A stretch of 64,000 nt of DNA from Gammaproteobacteria bacterium (GCA_016705365.1 JADIYI010000008.1:1302001-1366000), one strand, 5' to 3'; shown: positions 11,817-20,279, counted from the first letter of the stretch. Translations and numbers: made by a program. The notes: a model not told the origin generated them from the sequence alone.

Positions 11817-11852
11817 ACGCCCGGAGCCCCGCTGGCCCGGGCGTTTTTTTTT
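11817..11852 (+). terminator. Rho-independent terminator after rpsI
   Basis: A GC-rich stem (CGCCCGG pairing with CCGGGCG across about 12 nt) is followed by nine T residues. It ends the rplM-rpsI transcript before the bc1 operon. Confidence 0.88.
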
Positions 11853-11897
11853 GCCGTACCCGTGATCCATGCCGGTTCGGCAATATCCCTAAATTCC

Positions 11898-11926
11898 TTG
11901 TCAGAAAGCGGAAAATTCTTTAGCAT
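11898..11926 (+). promoter_or_regulatory. Predicted promoter of the bc1 operon
   Basis: TTGTCA at 11898-11903 and TAGCAT at 11921-11926 are separated by 17 nt, about 50 nt upstream of petA and just after the rpsI terminator. Prediction from consensus only. Confidence 0.5.
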
Positions 11927-11978
11927 TCCGGGCGTTTTATCCGCGCAGTTTTCAATCCGTGAATGGAGTATCTCCCTC

Positions 11979-12575
11979 GTGAGTGAGCAAGGTGTTAACA
12001 AGGGGAGGCGTCAGTTCCTGACCGCCGCCACCTCGGTTGTTGGGGCGGCGGGCGTGGTCGGAGTTGCCGTGCCGTTTGTGGCCTCGTGGAATCCGAGCGC
12101 GAAAGCAAGAGCAGCCGGTGCGCCGGTGCGGGCAGATATCAGCAAGCTCGAACCCGGACAGATGGTCGTCGTTGAATGGCGCGGCAAACCCGTCTACGTG
12201 GTGCGGCGTACGCAGGAGTCGCTCGACTCGCTGACCCGCGATACGTCCATGCTGCGCGACCCCGAGTCGCAGGAGTCGGTACAACCGGCCTATGTCGATC
12301 CGGAGCAGCGCTCGATCAAGCCGGAGTTCCTGGTGCTGCTTGGCTTGTGCACCCACCTCGGGTGTGCCCCCAAATACCGTCCGGATGTGGGTGCGGCCGA
12401 CCTGGGCGGCGCCGAGTGGCTTGGCGGATTCTTCTGCCCCTGCCACGGATCCAAATTCGATCTGGCCGGCCGGGTGTTCAAGGGAGTGCCGGCGCCGACC
12501 AATCTCGAAGTACCGCCCCATTCCTATGAGGGCGAGCACGTGCTCGTCATCGGTATCGATCAGGAGACCGCATAA
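11979..12575 (+). CDS. petA: Rieske iron-sulfur subunit of the cytochrome bc1 complex
   Basis: A 198-residue protein with a twin-arginine export motif (GRRQFL, residues 9-14) and one N-terminal membrane anchor. The 2Fe-2S ligands are Cys124/His126 (CTHLGC) and Cys153/His156 (CPCHGS), with Cys129 and Cys155 placed for the usual disulfide. It takes electrons from ubiquinol at the Qo site and passes them to cytochrome c1. The GTG start at 11979 has GGAG upstream. Its stop overlaps the cytochrome b start by 1 nt. Confidence 0.96.
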   Translation: MSEQGVNKGRRQFLTAATSVVGAAGVVGVAVPFVASWNPSAKARAAGAPVRADISKLEPGQMVVVEWRGKPVYVVRRTQESLDSLTRDTSMLRDPESQESVQPAYVDPEQRSIKPEFLVLLGLCTHLGCAPKYRPDVGAADLGGAEWLGGFFCPCHGSKFDLAGRVFKGVPAPTNLEVPPHSYEGEHVLVIGIDQETA

Positions 12576-14614
12576 TGAACTGGTTGATTGGATTGCGGGA
12601 CTGGGTCGATGCACGCCTGCCGATCGTGCGGGCGTGGGATACCCACATGGCGAAGTACTACGCACCGAAAAACTTCAACCTGTGGTTTTTCTTTGGCGTG
12701 CTGTCGCTGCTGGTGCTGGTCAACCAGCTGTTGACCGGTGTCTGGCTCACCATGAGTTTCGAACCCTCTTCCGAGCGTGCGTTTGCCTCGGTCGAGTACA
12801 TCATGCGCGATGTCGAGTACGGTTGGCTGATCCGCTACATGCACTCGACCGGCGCCTCGGCATTTTTTGCCGTGGTGTATCTCCATATGTTCCGCGGGCT
12901 GCTCTATGGTTCCTATCGCAAGCCGCGTGAGCTGGTGTGGATCTTCGGGATGGCAATCTACCTCGCGCTGATGGCCGAAGGCTTCCTCGGTTATGTGCTG
13001 CCGTGGGGGCAGATGTCCTACTGGGGCGCGCAGGTCATCATTTCGCTGTTTGGCGCGATCCCGGTTGTCGGTGCGGACCTCGTGCAGTGGATTCGTGGCG
13101 ACTTCCTGATTTCCGGGGCCACGCTGAACCGGTTTTTCGCGCTGCACGTGGTAGCGGTTCCGATCATCCTGCTGGCACTGGTATTGCTGCATATCCTGGC
13201 ACTGCACGAGGTCGGGTCGAACAATCCCGATGGCGTGGAGATCAAGAAGAAAAAGGATGCCAACGGCATTCCGCTGGATGGAATCGCGTTTCATCCCTAC
13301 TACACGGTGCACGATATCGTCGGCGTGGTGGTGTTCCTGTTCGTGTTCTGCACGATCCTGTTTTTCGCGCCGGAAATGGGTGGCTATTTTCTCGAGCATG
13401 CCAATTTCGAGCAGGCAAACTCGCTGAAGACGCCGGCGCATATTGCTCCCGTCTGGTATTACACGCCGTTCTATTCGATGTTGCGCGCGGTACCCGACAA
13501 GCTGGGCGGTTTTGTGACGATGGCCGCAGCGATAGCGATCATGTTCGTGTTGCCCTGGCTGGATCGCAGCCCGGTCAAGTCGATCCGTTACAAGGGCAAC
13601 CTCAGCCGTGTCGCGATCGTGGTGTTCTCGGCGTCGTTCATCATTCTCGGTGTGCTGGGCGTCAGGCCGCCGAATCCGGAACGTACAGCCCTGGCACAGG
13701 TGTGCACGATCCTGTATTTCGCATTCTTCCTGCTGATGCCGGTCTACACCTCGATCGAGAAAACCCGGCCGGAGCCCGCTCGCGTCACCATGGACGGCGG
13801 CATGGGGCCGTGGAAATTCCTTGGTGCCATCGCGCTGGTCGGGTTGCTGGTATTCCTGCCGCTGAAGGCTGTGGGTGCGGAAGCCGAGTTCGATTGCGGG
13901 GCCATCCAGTGCGATCATTTCGAAGCCGATCTGCGAGACCAGGCTTCGCTGCAGCGAGGGGCGAAGTATTACCTGGCCTACTGCATGGGCTGCCACTCGC
14001 TGAAGTACGCGCGCTACGAGCGCACTGCCAACGATCTCGGCATCCCGCTGGCCGTGGCCGAGCAGTACATGATTTTCGACGATACCAAGATCGGCGACCT
14101 GATGGAAAACGCCATGCCGACACCACTCGCGAAGAAGTGGTTCGGCGCGCCGCCGCCGGATCTGACCCTGGTGGCGCGGGCGCGTTCGCCGGAGTGGGTT
14201 TACACCTATCTGCGCAATTTCTATCGCGATGATTCGCCGGCCCGTCCATGGGGCGTCAACAACCGGGTGTTCCCGGATGTTGCCATGCCGCATGCGCTGG
14301 CCGATTTGCAGGGGTTGCCCGAATGCTCGCCCGGGCCCGTACAGGCCCATAACGGCGGGGTCAAGCGTGATCCGCTCTCGGGGGCGGATCTGCTGGAGAA
14401 TCCCTGTGGGCGGCTCACGGTCACAGCGGGCGGCTCCATGACCACAGCGGAATTCGATGCGGCCGTCCATGACCTGACCAATTTCCTGGCTTACATCGCG
14501 GAACCAATGGCTCTCGAGCGCAAGCGCACGGGTATATACGTGTTGTTGTTCCTGGTGTTTTTCGGCGTGTTCGCCTATCTGCTGAACAGGGAATACTGGA
14601 AAGACGTCCACTGA
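12575..14614 (+). CDS. petB: Fused cytochrome b / cytochrome c1 subunit of the bc1 complex
   Basis: One uninterrupted 679-codon gene encodes both cytochrome b (about residues 1-410, with the b-haem helices and the PWGQMSYWGAQV region) and cytochrome c1 (about 430-679). The c1 part has the haem motif Cys470-Met-Gly-Cys473-His474, a P-D-V-A-M-P ligand region near the C terminus and a final membrane anchor. A hydrophobic segment ending near residue 434 (PLKAVGAEAEF) could be the c1 signal sequence, so the product may be cut as in Bradyrhizobium fbcH. Pseudomonas has separate petB and petC genes. The fusion is seen directly; processing is inferred. Confidence 0.95.
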   Translation: MNWLIGLRDWVDARLPIVRAWDTHMAKYYAPKNFNLWFFFGVLSLLVLVNQLLTGVWLTMSFEPSSERAFASVEYIMRDVEYGWLIRYMHSTGASAFFAVVYLHMFRGLLYGSYRKPRELVWIFGMAIYLALMAEGFLGYVLPWGQMSYWGAQVIISLFGAIPVVGADLVQWIRGDFLISGATLNRFFALHVVAVPIILLALVLLHILALHEVGSNNPDGVEIKKKKDANGIPLDGIAFHPYYTVHDIVGVVVFLFVFCTILFFAPEMGGYFLEHANFEQANSLKTPAHIAPVWYYTPFYSMLRAVPDKLGGFVTMAAAIAIMFVLPWLDRSPVKSIRYKGNLSRVAIVVFSASFIILGVLGVRPPNPERTALAQVCTILYFAFFLLMPVYTSIEKTRPEPARVTMDGGMGPWKFLGAIALVGLLVFLPLKAVGAEAEFDCGAIQCDHFEADLRDQASLQRGAKYYLAYCMGCHSLKYARYERTANDLGIPLAVAEQYMIFDDTKIGDLMENAMPTPLAKKWFGAPPPDLTLVARARSPEWVYTYLRNFYRDDSPARPWGVNNRVFPDVAMPHALADLQGLPECSPGPVQAHNGGVKRDPLSGADLLENPCGRLTVTAGGSMTTAEFDAAVHDLTNFLAYIAEPMALERKRTGIYVLLFLVFFGVFAYLLNREYWKDVH

Positions 14615-14654
14615 GTCCGGCACGGGTCCGGTCGCGACAAGGCACCAGCAAGCT

Positions 14655-15314
14655 ATGCGAGAACGGAAGGATATCAAGGGGGTTCTCGCAAAGCGGTCGG
14701 TCATGACTTTTTTTTCCGATCCGTCGAGCCAGCACAGCCACAGGGTGCGCGTGGTGCTGGCCGAGAAGGGGGTGACGGTCGATCTGATCGAGATCGATCC
14801 GCGTGAATATCCGGCGGAACTGGCCGAGATCAATCCTTACTGCAATCTGCCCACGCTCGTCGATCGTGACCTGGTGCTGTTCGAGTCGAAGATCATGATG
14901 GAGTATCTCGACGAACGGTTTCCGCATCCGCCACTGATGCCCGTCTATCCGGTGGCGCGTGGTGAATGCCGGCAGTACATGTATCGCATCGAGCGTGACT
15001 GGTGCGCACGGGCCGATTTCATCGCTGATCCGGGCAGCAACGACAAGGCCGTGGTGAATGCGCGTCGGGAATTGCTCGATGAGTTCATCTCGATCGCTCC
15101 GTTGTTTGGCGACAAACCTTTTTTCATGAGTGAGGAGTTTTCCCTGGTTGACTGTTGCCTTGCGGCGATGTTGTGGAGACTGCCGCTGCTCGGCATTCAA
15201 TTGCCCAACAGCAAGCAGACCAAGCCGCTGCACGACTACATGAGCCGGATGTTCGCGCGCGAATCGTTCCGGGCCAGCCTTTCCGACGCAGAAAAGGATC
15301 TGCGCCGCCGCTGA
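14655..15314 (+). CDS. sspA: SspA, stringent starvation protein A
   Basis: A 219-residue glutathione-S-transferase-fold protein that binds RNA polymerase in E. coli and supports stationary-phase and acid-stress expression. The diagnostic segments HSHRVRVVLAEKG, PHPPLMPVYPVARG and FFMSEEFSLVDCCLA match SspA rather than catalytic GSTs. The upstream ribosome-binding site is weak; the in-frame ATG at 14703 is an alternative start. It is followed by sspB. Confidence 0.93.
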   Translation: MRERKDIKGVLAKRSVMTFFSDPSSQHSHRVRVVLAEKGVTVDLIEIDPREYPAELAEINPYCNLPTLVDRDLVLFESKIMMEYLDERFPHPPLMPVYPVARGECRQYMYRIERDWCARADFIADPGSNDKAVVNARRELLDEFISIAPLFGDKPFFMSEEFSLVDCCLAAMLWRLPLLGIQLPNSKQTKPLHDYMSRMFARESFRASLSDAEKDLRRR

Positions 15315-15353
15315 TGCCTTCCGGGGCGCAGGGCCGGTGACAGACAATATGCC

Positions 15354-15734
15354 ATGACGATGAATTCCAGCCGGCCGTATCTGATCAGGGCGCTGTATGA
15401 ATGGATACTGGACAACGCCTGTACGCCGTATGTGCTGGTCGATGCGGGCGCGCCGGGTGTCGAAGTGCCGCAGCAGTATGTCAAGAACGGCCAGATCGTG
15501 CTGAACGTCTCGCCCGGAGCGGTTGCCGATCTGCTGGTGAGTAACGATGACATCCGGTTTCGTGGACGCTTTGGCGGAATCGCCGTGGATGTGATCGCAC
15601 CGATTGCCGCGGTGCTCGGTATCTATGCACGGGAGAACGGGCAGGGGATGGTGTTCGAGCCGGAGCAGCCACGGCCGCCCGCACCGGATGATGAGCCGCG
15701 CGGCGGGAAACCCGCCCTCCGAGTCGTGAAATAG
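15354..15734 (+). CDS. sspB: SspB, ClpXP protease specificity adaptor
   Basis: A 126-residue adaptor with the SspB substrate-binding fold in residues 1-105 and a flexible acidic/proline linker ending in the ClpX-binding motif GGKPALRVVK. It tethers ssrA-tagged peptides from stalled ribosomes to ClpXP. It forms an operon with sspA and converges on the diaA-like gene with 2 nt between stops. Confidence 0.94.
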   Translation: MTMNSSRPYLIRALYEWILDNACTPYVLVDAGAPGVEVPQQYVKNGQIVLNVSPGAVADLLVSNDDIRFRGRFGGIAVDVIAPIAAVLGIYARENGQGMVFEPEQPRPPAPDDEPRGGKPALRVVK

Positions 15735-15736
15735 CG

Positions 15737-16330
15737 TTACGGCGCACCAAACAATTGCCGCTCGATCAGCGCGCACAAGCTGTTGAGGAGCAATAGCTGG
15801 CATTCGACAATGCGTGCCGGATCGTCGCTGGGAATACGCAGCTCCAGATCCTCGGGCTCCAGCAGCAAGGCCACGTCGTCGCGTCCGTTCGCGGTGAGCG
15901 CGATGACACGCGTTTTGCGCGCCTGGGCGGCGCGCACGGCCTGCACAATGGCGATGCCACTGTGCAGGCCGTTCACCACCAGCAGGGTATCGCCAGGTTG
16001 CGCGAGTGCATGGATCTGGCGCGAGTAGATCTCCCCCGCACCGAAGCCTTCCTCGATTGCCCCGACAATCGCGCAGTCGTTGCCTATGGCAAGGACCGGC
16101 AACCCGGGGCGCTCCATCTGCTGGCGACTCAGCAGCCCGGTGCAGAAAGCCTGTGCGACCGTGGCGGACATCCCCTGGCCGCAGACCAGCAGTTTGTGCT
16201 CGGAGAGCATGGTCTCGCACAGTACCGAAACCGCACGGTGCAGCAGCGGCTGGAGCGTATCCAGCGAGCGGTACACGGTATCGACATGATCGGCAAAGAT
16301 GGTTTGTAACGGTTCCTCGAATTCATCCAT
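15737..16330 (-). CDS. diaA: SIS-domain protein, DiaA/GmhA family
   Basis: A 197-residue single SIS domain protein. In the analogous position in Pseudomonas it is annotated as phosphoheptose isomerase (gmhA); in E. coli the yraN neighbour is diaA, which binds DnaA and times replication initiation. The glycine-rich entry loop reads CGQGMSATVAQ instead of the CGNGxSAAxAQ form, and the end (PARIVECQLLLLNSLCALI) resembles DiaA. I favour a DiaA-like role but cannot exclude sugar-phosphate isomerisation. It overlaps yraN by 8 nt. Confidence 0.75.
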   Translation of the reverse strand: MDEFEEPLQTIFADHVDTVYRSLDTLQPLLHRAVSVLCETMLSEHKLLVCGQGMSATVAQAFCTGLLSRQQMERPGLPVLAIGNDCAIVGAIEEGFGAGEIYSRQIHALAQPGDTLLVVNGLHSGIAIVQAVRAAQARKTRVIALTANGRDDVALLLEPEDLELRIPSDDPARIVECQLLLLNSLCALIERQLFGAP

Positions 16331-16727
16331 CGCCAAAGATTTCCTGTTCGCCCGACATGATTTCCCGGTGCCATTGTATGATCGGTGGCCCGTTCCCTGC
16401 TCCACCATCGATGCCGAACAGATCGAATCGCATCGGGCAATCGCCCAGTTCGGGGTGCCGTCCCAGGTAGATTCGGGCGGCGGCAAGCAGGCGCTGCAGC
16501 TTGCGGTAGGTGACGCTCTCGGCGGCGGATCCGAAGCGTGCGCTGCTGCGATGACGTACTTCCACGAACACCAGCACATTCCCGTCGCGCATGATCAGAT
16601 CGATCTCACCGAAGCGGCAGCGGAAGTTGCGCTGCAGCAGACGCAACCCTGCGTTCTGCAACGTTGCTAGGGCGTGATCCTCGGCGGCGCGTCCCGTGTC
16701 TGCGGGGCCTGTTCCTGCGGTTGCCAT
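16323..16727 (-). CDS. yraN: YraN, UPF0102 endonuclease-like protein
   Basis: A 134-residue member of the UPF0102 family with a restriction-endonuclease-like core: FGEIDLIMRD followed by VFVEVRHR gives the E-D-ExR metal-binding pattern. Its cellular substrate is not established. The 5' end lies inside the 3' end of lpoA (61-nt overlap, different frame), and its 3' end overlaps the diaA-like gene, so the three genes form one compact operon lpoA-yraN-diaA. Confidence 0.9.
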   Translation of the reverse strand: MATAGTGPADTGRAAEDHALATLQNAGLRLLQRNFRCRFGEIDLIMRDGNVLVFVEVRHRSSARFGSAAESVTYRKLQRLLAAARIYLGRHPELGDCPMRFDLFGIDGGAGNGPPIIQWHREIMSGEQEIFGDG

Positions 16728-18616
16728 GCCGTGCCTCCTTCCGTGGACGAGGGGTCAGGGGTCTCGGGCCGCGCCTTCTCGGGTGACGCGGTTCCGTCCG
16801 CGAACACATACCATTGACCGCGACGATGAATCCGGCCCTGGGTATCGAGGCTGAGTTCGCCGGTTGCGCCGCCGAGCCCCGCCTCATTCAGCCAGGTGAG
16901 CAGGCCCACCCGTGATTGCAGTCGACTTGCGTCGACGCCAAGCGCCACCAGTCGCTCGATCGCACCCGAATAGCCGGCGGCCTGAATGGATCGCCGCAGC
17001 GTGGCCTCGGCGCTGGAGAACCAGGGCATGTCGATGAAGCGCAGTGCCTCCAGGTCCTGGTCAGAGCGGTTGCCTGCCACCGCTGCATTGGATTCGCTGG
17101 TTGCCCAGAGGGGCAGATCGCCCGCGTAAAGAAACGACAGCAGCGGGCGCACGGAGCGCGCGGCAACCGGGTCTGCAAGCAGCACCGCGAAGTCCAGATC
17201 CTGCCGGCGCCGTGGCTCGGACTCGAATTTGAAGCCGAGTGTGCGCGCCAGCATATCGCTGCGCTCGCGACTCTGTGCAACCAGCAACGTACGCTCCAGC
17301 TGTACTCGATAGTCGTTCAGATCCCCAAGGTAAAGGGTGTCCAGCACCACCCCGTTTCGCGCCCGCCATTGCTTGTTGAAGTCCTCGACCTGCCTGCGCG
17401 CGCGTGGCGAGGCATCCGCCAGCAGCAGCGTGCGGTGCAGGTTGCGGTTGTCGGCTTCCCGCGCAAGCTGCGCGACCTCGTCGCCGGCGTCGAGACCGAA
17501 CTGGTACAGTTTCGGTAGTGCAAGCGGATTCTCGTTGTCGAAATTCAGCGCAATTGTCGGTACCTGCAGCTCGAGGTTCCCCGCAAACGCCTGCAGATCC
17601 TCCTTCAGCAGAGGCCCAATCACCAATTCTGCACCGTCGCTGACGGCGGCGTTGTAGGCGGCAGGGAAACCGCCTTCGGTACTCGTGGTGTCGATCACGG
17701 CGAACGGTGGTGCGGATTCGCCTGCTTGCAGCTGGCGATAGTGCTCGGCAAGGTACCCGTGCAGCACTGCGTGTGCACCAGCGCCCGCCGCGCCTCCCAG
17801 GGGCAGCAGCAAGGCAATCCGGCGCGGCTGCTTTATGCGCTCGAGGATTTCCGGAGCCAGCTCGCGATAAGCCGGTTCGAGCGAGGGGATCAGCGCATTG
17901 CGCTGTTGCCAGTTCTGCAGTTCGGCTCGCTGTGCGTTGGGTCCAGGGCGCAGATCACGCCAGATGCTGGCCAGTTCGAGCCATCCGCGCCAGTCGTCGC
18001 TCGTGGCGCTGCCGATCTCGTGCCCGAGCTCGCCCATGTCGACCTGAGACAGCGTTGCGAGTATCGCGCGCGCATTCGCGCGACGCTGCTGTTCGTCACT
18101 CATCCAGGCCTGGATCAGGCTTCGTTCGCGGGCGCTTTCAACCGGCCGGTTCAGCGCTTGCAGCGCATCCGCTCGCACCAGCGCCAGATCCACCTGCGTG
18201 GCACGCGTGATACCGGCACTTTCGGTCTGCATCGCCGGGTTGTCGAGTCGTGCCAGCGCAGTGGCGGGAGCGGCGTCCTCGATATCGATGCGCGCGAGAA
18301 GCACCTGATGGCGCACCCATTGCGGACCTTCGAGCCGGGCGCCCTCGATGCTGGCGAGCAACTCGCGTGCGCGCACGGTGTCGCCGCGATCCGCCAGCTC
18401 GGTCGCGGCATCCAGCCGCAGATCGTTGGCGGTGGCCGGATCGCTTCGTGCGGCCCGCGCGAGCAGGCGCTGCACCTCGTCCACGGGTGTCTGGGGTGCC
18501 GGCGCAACCACGACCGGTGACGCTGCTTCCTTCGGGGGGCGGTCCGGCTGTTGCGAGCAGGCACACATCAGCAGCGCGATGCCGAGCAGCAGTGACGGTC
18601 GGGCAGTATGTTTCAT
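16667..18616 (-). CDS. lpoA: LpoA, outer-membrane lipoprotein activator of PBP1A
   Basis: A 649-residue lipoprotein (LppC family) with a type II signal peptide and likely lipidated Cys20. The N-terminal half (about 40-250) looks like TPR-type helices, and the C-terminal half is a periplasmic-binding-protein-like fold containing IALLLPLGG and LVIGPLLKEDLQAF. LpoA reaches through the peptidoglycan to activate the synthase PBP1A. The gene is divergent from rsmI. Confidence 0.92.
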   Translation of the reverse strand: MKHTARPSLLLGIALLMCACSQQPDRPPKEAASPVVVAPAPQTPVDEVQRLLARAARSDPATANDLRLDAATELADRGDTVRARELLASIEGARLEGPQWVRHQVLLARIDIEDAAPATALARLDNPAMQTESAGITRATQVDLALVRADALQALNRPVESARERSLIQAWMSDEQQRRANARAILATLSQVDMGELGHEIGSATSDDWRGWLELASIWRDLRPGPNAQRAELQNWQQRNALIPSLEPAYRELAPEILERIKQPRRIALLLPLGGAAGAGAHAVLHGYLAEHYRQLQAGESAPPFAVIDTTSTEGGFPAAYNAAVSDGAELVIGPLLKEDLQAFAGNLELQVPTIALNFDNENPLALPKLYQFGLDAGDEVAQLAREADNRNLHRTLLLADASPRARRQVEDFNKQWRARNGVVLDTLYLGDLNDYRVQLERTLLVAQSRERSDMLARTLGFKFESEPRRRQDLDFAVLLADPVAARSVRPLLSFLYAGDLPLWATSESNAAVAGNRSDQDLEALRFIDMPWFSSAEATLRRSIQAAGYSGAIERLVALGVDASRLQSRVGLLTWLNEAGLGGATGELSLDTQGRIHRRGQWYVFADGTASPEKARPETPDPSSTEGGTAWQPQEQAPQTRDAPPRITP

Positions 18617-18704
18617 GGCCGGTATACTAGCGCAAACAGGCACGCTGCCGCGCCGGGAAATTCCTTGTGACGGCGCGTGACAGGTTTCTGCACGGAGGTC
18701 GCTC

Positions 18705-19538
18705 TTGCTGTACATCGTGGCCACGCCGATCGGCAATCCGGGCGACCTCTCCGCGCGCGCCGCACAGGTGCTTGGAGACGTCGATCTGATTGCTGCCGAA
18801 GACACGCGGCGCTGCAAGCGGTTGCTGGCACATCTCGGCGTTTCCCGACCAGTGCTTGCGTACCACGATCACAGTGATGCGCGGCGGCTGCAATCGCTGC
18901 TCGAGAAACTGCTCCGTGGCCAGAACATCGCGTTGGTATCGGATGCCGGCACGCCACTGGTATCGGATCCCGGCTATCGCCTGGTGCGCGCTGCCCTGGA
19001 TGCGGGGGTGCGGGTGGTGGCGGTGCCTGGTCCTTGCGCCGCGATGGCGGCGCTGAGTGTCGCGGGCCTGCCATCGGACCGTTTCGTGTTCGAGGGTTTT
19101 CTGGCGGCGCGCGCCGAGGGCAGGCGTGCGCGGCTCGAGGAACTCGGCGGCGAGACGCGCACGATGATCTTTTACGAATCCCCGAGACGCGTGCTTGCGT
19201 CGTTGCGTGACATGGTCGGTGCCTTCGGGGAGGGGCGCGCGGCGGTGGTCGCGCGCGAACTGACCAAGGTGCATGAAACGCTGTTGTGCGGATCGCTGGC
19301 GGAACTGGTGACGCGGGTGGCGGCCGATCCCGAGCAGCAACTCGGCGAGATCGTGTTGCTGGTGCACGGTGCGCCGGCGGTCAATGCCGCAGGCGTGGCG
19401 GTCGAGGTCAACAGCCTGTTGCGGGCGCTGCTTGCCCGTTTGCCGCTCAAGGAAGCGGTGGCATGCGCCGTGGAGATCAGCGGACGCCCGCGCAACGAAC
19501 TCTACCGCGCGGCGCTGGAGCTGCGCTGCGATGGTTGA
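18705..19538 (+). CDS. rsmI: RsmI, 16S rRNA 2'-O-methyltransferase (C1402)
   Basis: A 277-residue tetrapyrrole-methylase-fold enzyme that methylates the ribose of 16S rRNA C1402 with S-adenosylmethionine. The N-terminal YIVATPIGNPGDLS, AEDTR and VSDAGTPLVSDPG motifs are diagnostic. The start is TTG 18705 with GGAGG 6 nt upstream; no ATG lies nearby in frame. The opposing lpoA and downstream rnpB keep the conserved order. Confidence 0.95.
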   Translation: MLYIVATPIGNPGDLSARAAQVLGDVDLIAAEDTRRCKRLLAHLGVSRPVLAYHDHSDARRLQSLLEKLLRGQNIALVSDAGTPLVSDPGYRLVRAALDAGVRVVAVPGPCAAMAALSVAGLPSDRFVFEGFLAARAEGRRARLEELGGETRTMIFYESPRRVLASLRDMVGAFGEGRAAVVARELTKVHETLLCGSLAELVTRVAADPEQQLGEIVLLVHGAPAVNAAGVAVEVNSLLRALLARLPLKEAVACAVEISGRPRNELYRAALELRCDG

Positions 19539-19553
19539 TCACGGTGCTATACT
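19526..19553 (+). promoter_or_regulatory. Predicted rnpB promoter
   Basis: TATACT at 19548-19553 lies 7 nt before the inferred first base of RNase P RNA (19561), the spacing expected for a -10 box. The -35 candidate (CTGCGA, 19526-19531) is poor. It overlaps the end of rsmI. Confidence 0.5.
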
Positions 19554-19560
19554 CGCGGCG

Positions 19561-19966
19561 CAGAGTCGGCCGGGCAGTCGCTTCGCACCAAACCCTGGCG
19601 CCATGATGCATGGCGGTTCGTGGCGCCAGGGTTTGGTGCGGGGAGGAAAGTCCGGGCTCCACAGGGCAGAGTGCCAGGTAACGCCTGGGGGGTGTGAACC
19701 TACGGAAAGTGCAACAGAAAGCAAACCGCCGATGTCGCGTGCGTCTTCGGGCGCCTGTGGCAGGCAAGGGTGAAATGGTGCGGTAAGAGCGCACCGCGCG
19801 GCTGGCAACAGGCGTGGCGATGGTAAACCCCACTCGGAGCAAGACCAAATAGGAACCCTTCTGTGCGGCCCGCACAGGGTTCGGGTAGGTCGCTAGAGGC
19901 GTGCGGTGACGCACGTCCCAGATGAATGACTGTCCACGACAGAACCCGGCTTACAGGCTGGCTCTG
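19561..19966 (+). ncRNA. rnpB: RNase P RNA (bacterial type A)
   Basis: The catalytic RNA of ribonuclease P, which trims the 5' leader of tRNA precursors. Conserved blocks are unmistakable: GAGGAAAGTCCGGGCTCC near 19644, GTGCCAGGTAACGCCTGG, GGTGCGGTAAGAGCGCACCG, and the 3' block GATGAATGACTGTCCACGAC. The ends pair to form helix P1 (CAGAG at 19561 with CTCTG at 19962). The helix after the 5' strand (19584-19603 with 19621-19640) is a perfect 20-bp hairpin, longer than the equivalent in E. coli. The position between rsmI and mraZ is typical of Pseudomonas-like genomes. Confidence 0.97.
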
Positions 19967-20173
19967 CAAACTCTTTTCTTATTCCCATTCTTGATAAGAA
20001 CAGGAATAAAAATAATAAAATATTCTTGAATAGAAGAAATTACTTTAACTTAGCCCTGCAACGGCATGTTATCTGTCGGCATGCGCTGCAGGTGTCGCCA
20101 CCTGCCTGTGTCGAATTCAGCTAAGTCTCTGTTTTTAAATCAATAAATTTGCTCTCGCAGCCCCGCTTTCGGC
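19967..20173. other. AT-rich intergenic region between rnpB and the mraZ promoter
   Basis: About 200 nt with no credible gene. Bases 19970-20060 are strongly AT-rich compared with the rest of the window and contain an imperfect inverted repeat (TATTCCCATTCTT with AAGAACAGGAATA). A second short hairpin (GCAGGTG/CACCTGC) lies near 20089-20106. The first could serve RNase P RNA 3' processing or termination; neither has a proper T-tract terminator shape. Confidence 0.5.
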
Positions 20174-20203
20174 TTGACACCGGGAACGATCGATTCTTAT
20201 AGT
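20174..20203 (+). promoter_or_regulatory. Promoter of the division and cell-wall cluster (Pmra)
   Basis: A perfect -35 TTGACA at 20174-20179 and a near-perfect -10 TATAGT at 20198-20203 with an 18-nt spacer. It lies about 75 nt before mraZ and is the strongest sigma-70 match I found in the window. It should drive mraZ and much of the downstream dcw cluster. Confidence 0.85.
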
Positions 20204-20212
20204 GTCGAAAAG

Positions 20213-20247
20213 TGGGACAAAGTGGATAAAAGTGGGAAAACATGGAC
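20213..20247 (+). promoter_or_regulatory. MraZ operator: four TGG(G/A) repeats at 10-bp steps
   Basis: TGGGA (20213), TGGAT (20223), TGGGA (20233) and TGGAC (20243) are spaced exactly 10 bp apart just downstream of the Pmra -10 box. E. coli MraZ binds TGGGN direct repeats separated by 5 nt at this position and represses the cluster. The fourth, weaker copy is an addition to the usual three. MraZ binding here is inferred from that precedent. Confidence 0.8.
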
Positions 20248-20279
20248 GTTTATCGGCCTTCGGGGAGTAAGCACTGACC

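Noticed and set aside
12560..14833. A roughly 750-codon minus-strand frame opposite the cytochrome b/c1 gene
   Set aside because: Antisense shadow; the plus strand encodes an unmistakable bc1 subunit with haem motifs.
14655..15314. Glutathione S-transferase enzyme
   Set aside because: The fold matches, but the SspA-specific segments and the following sspB identify stringent starvation protein A.
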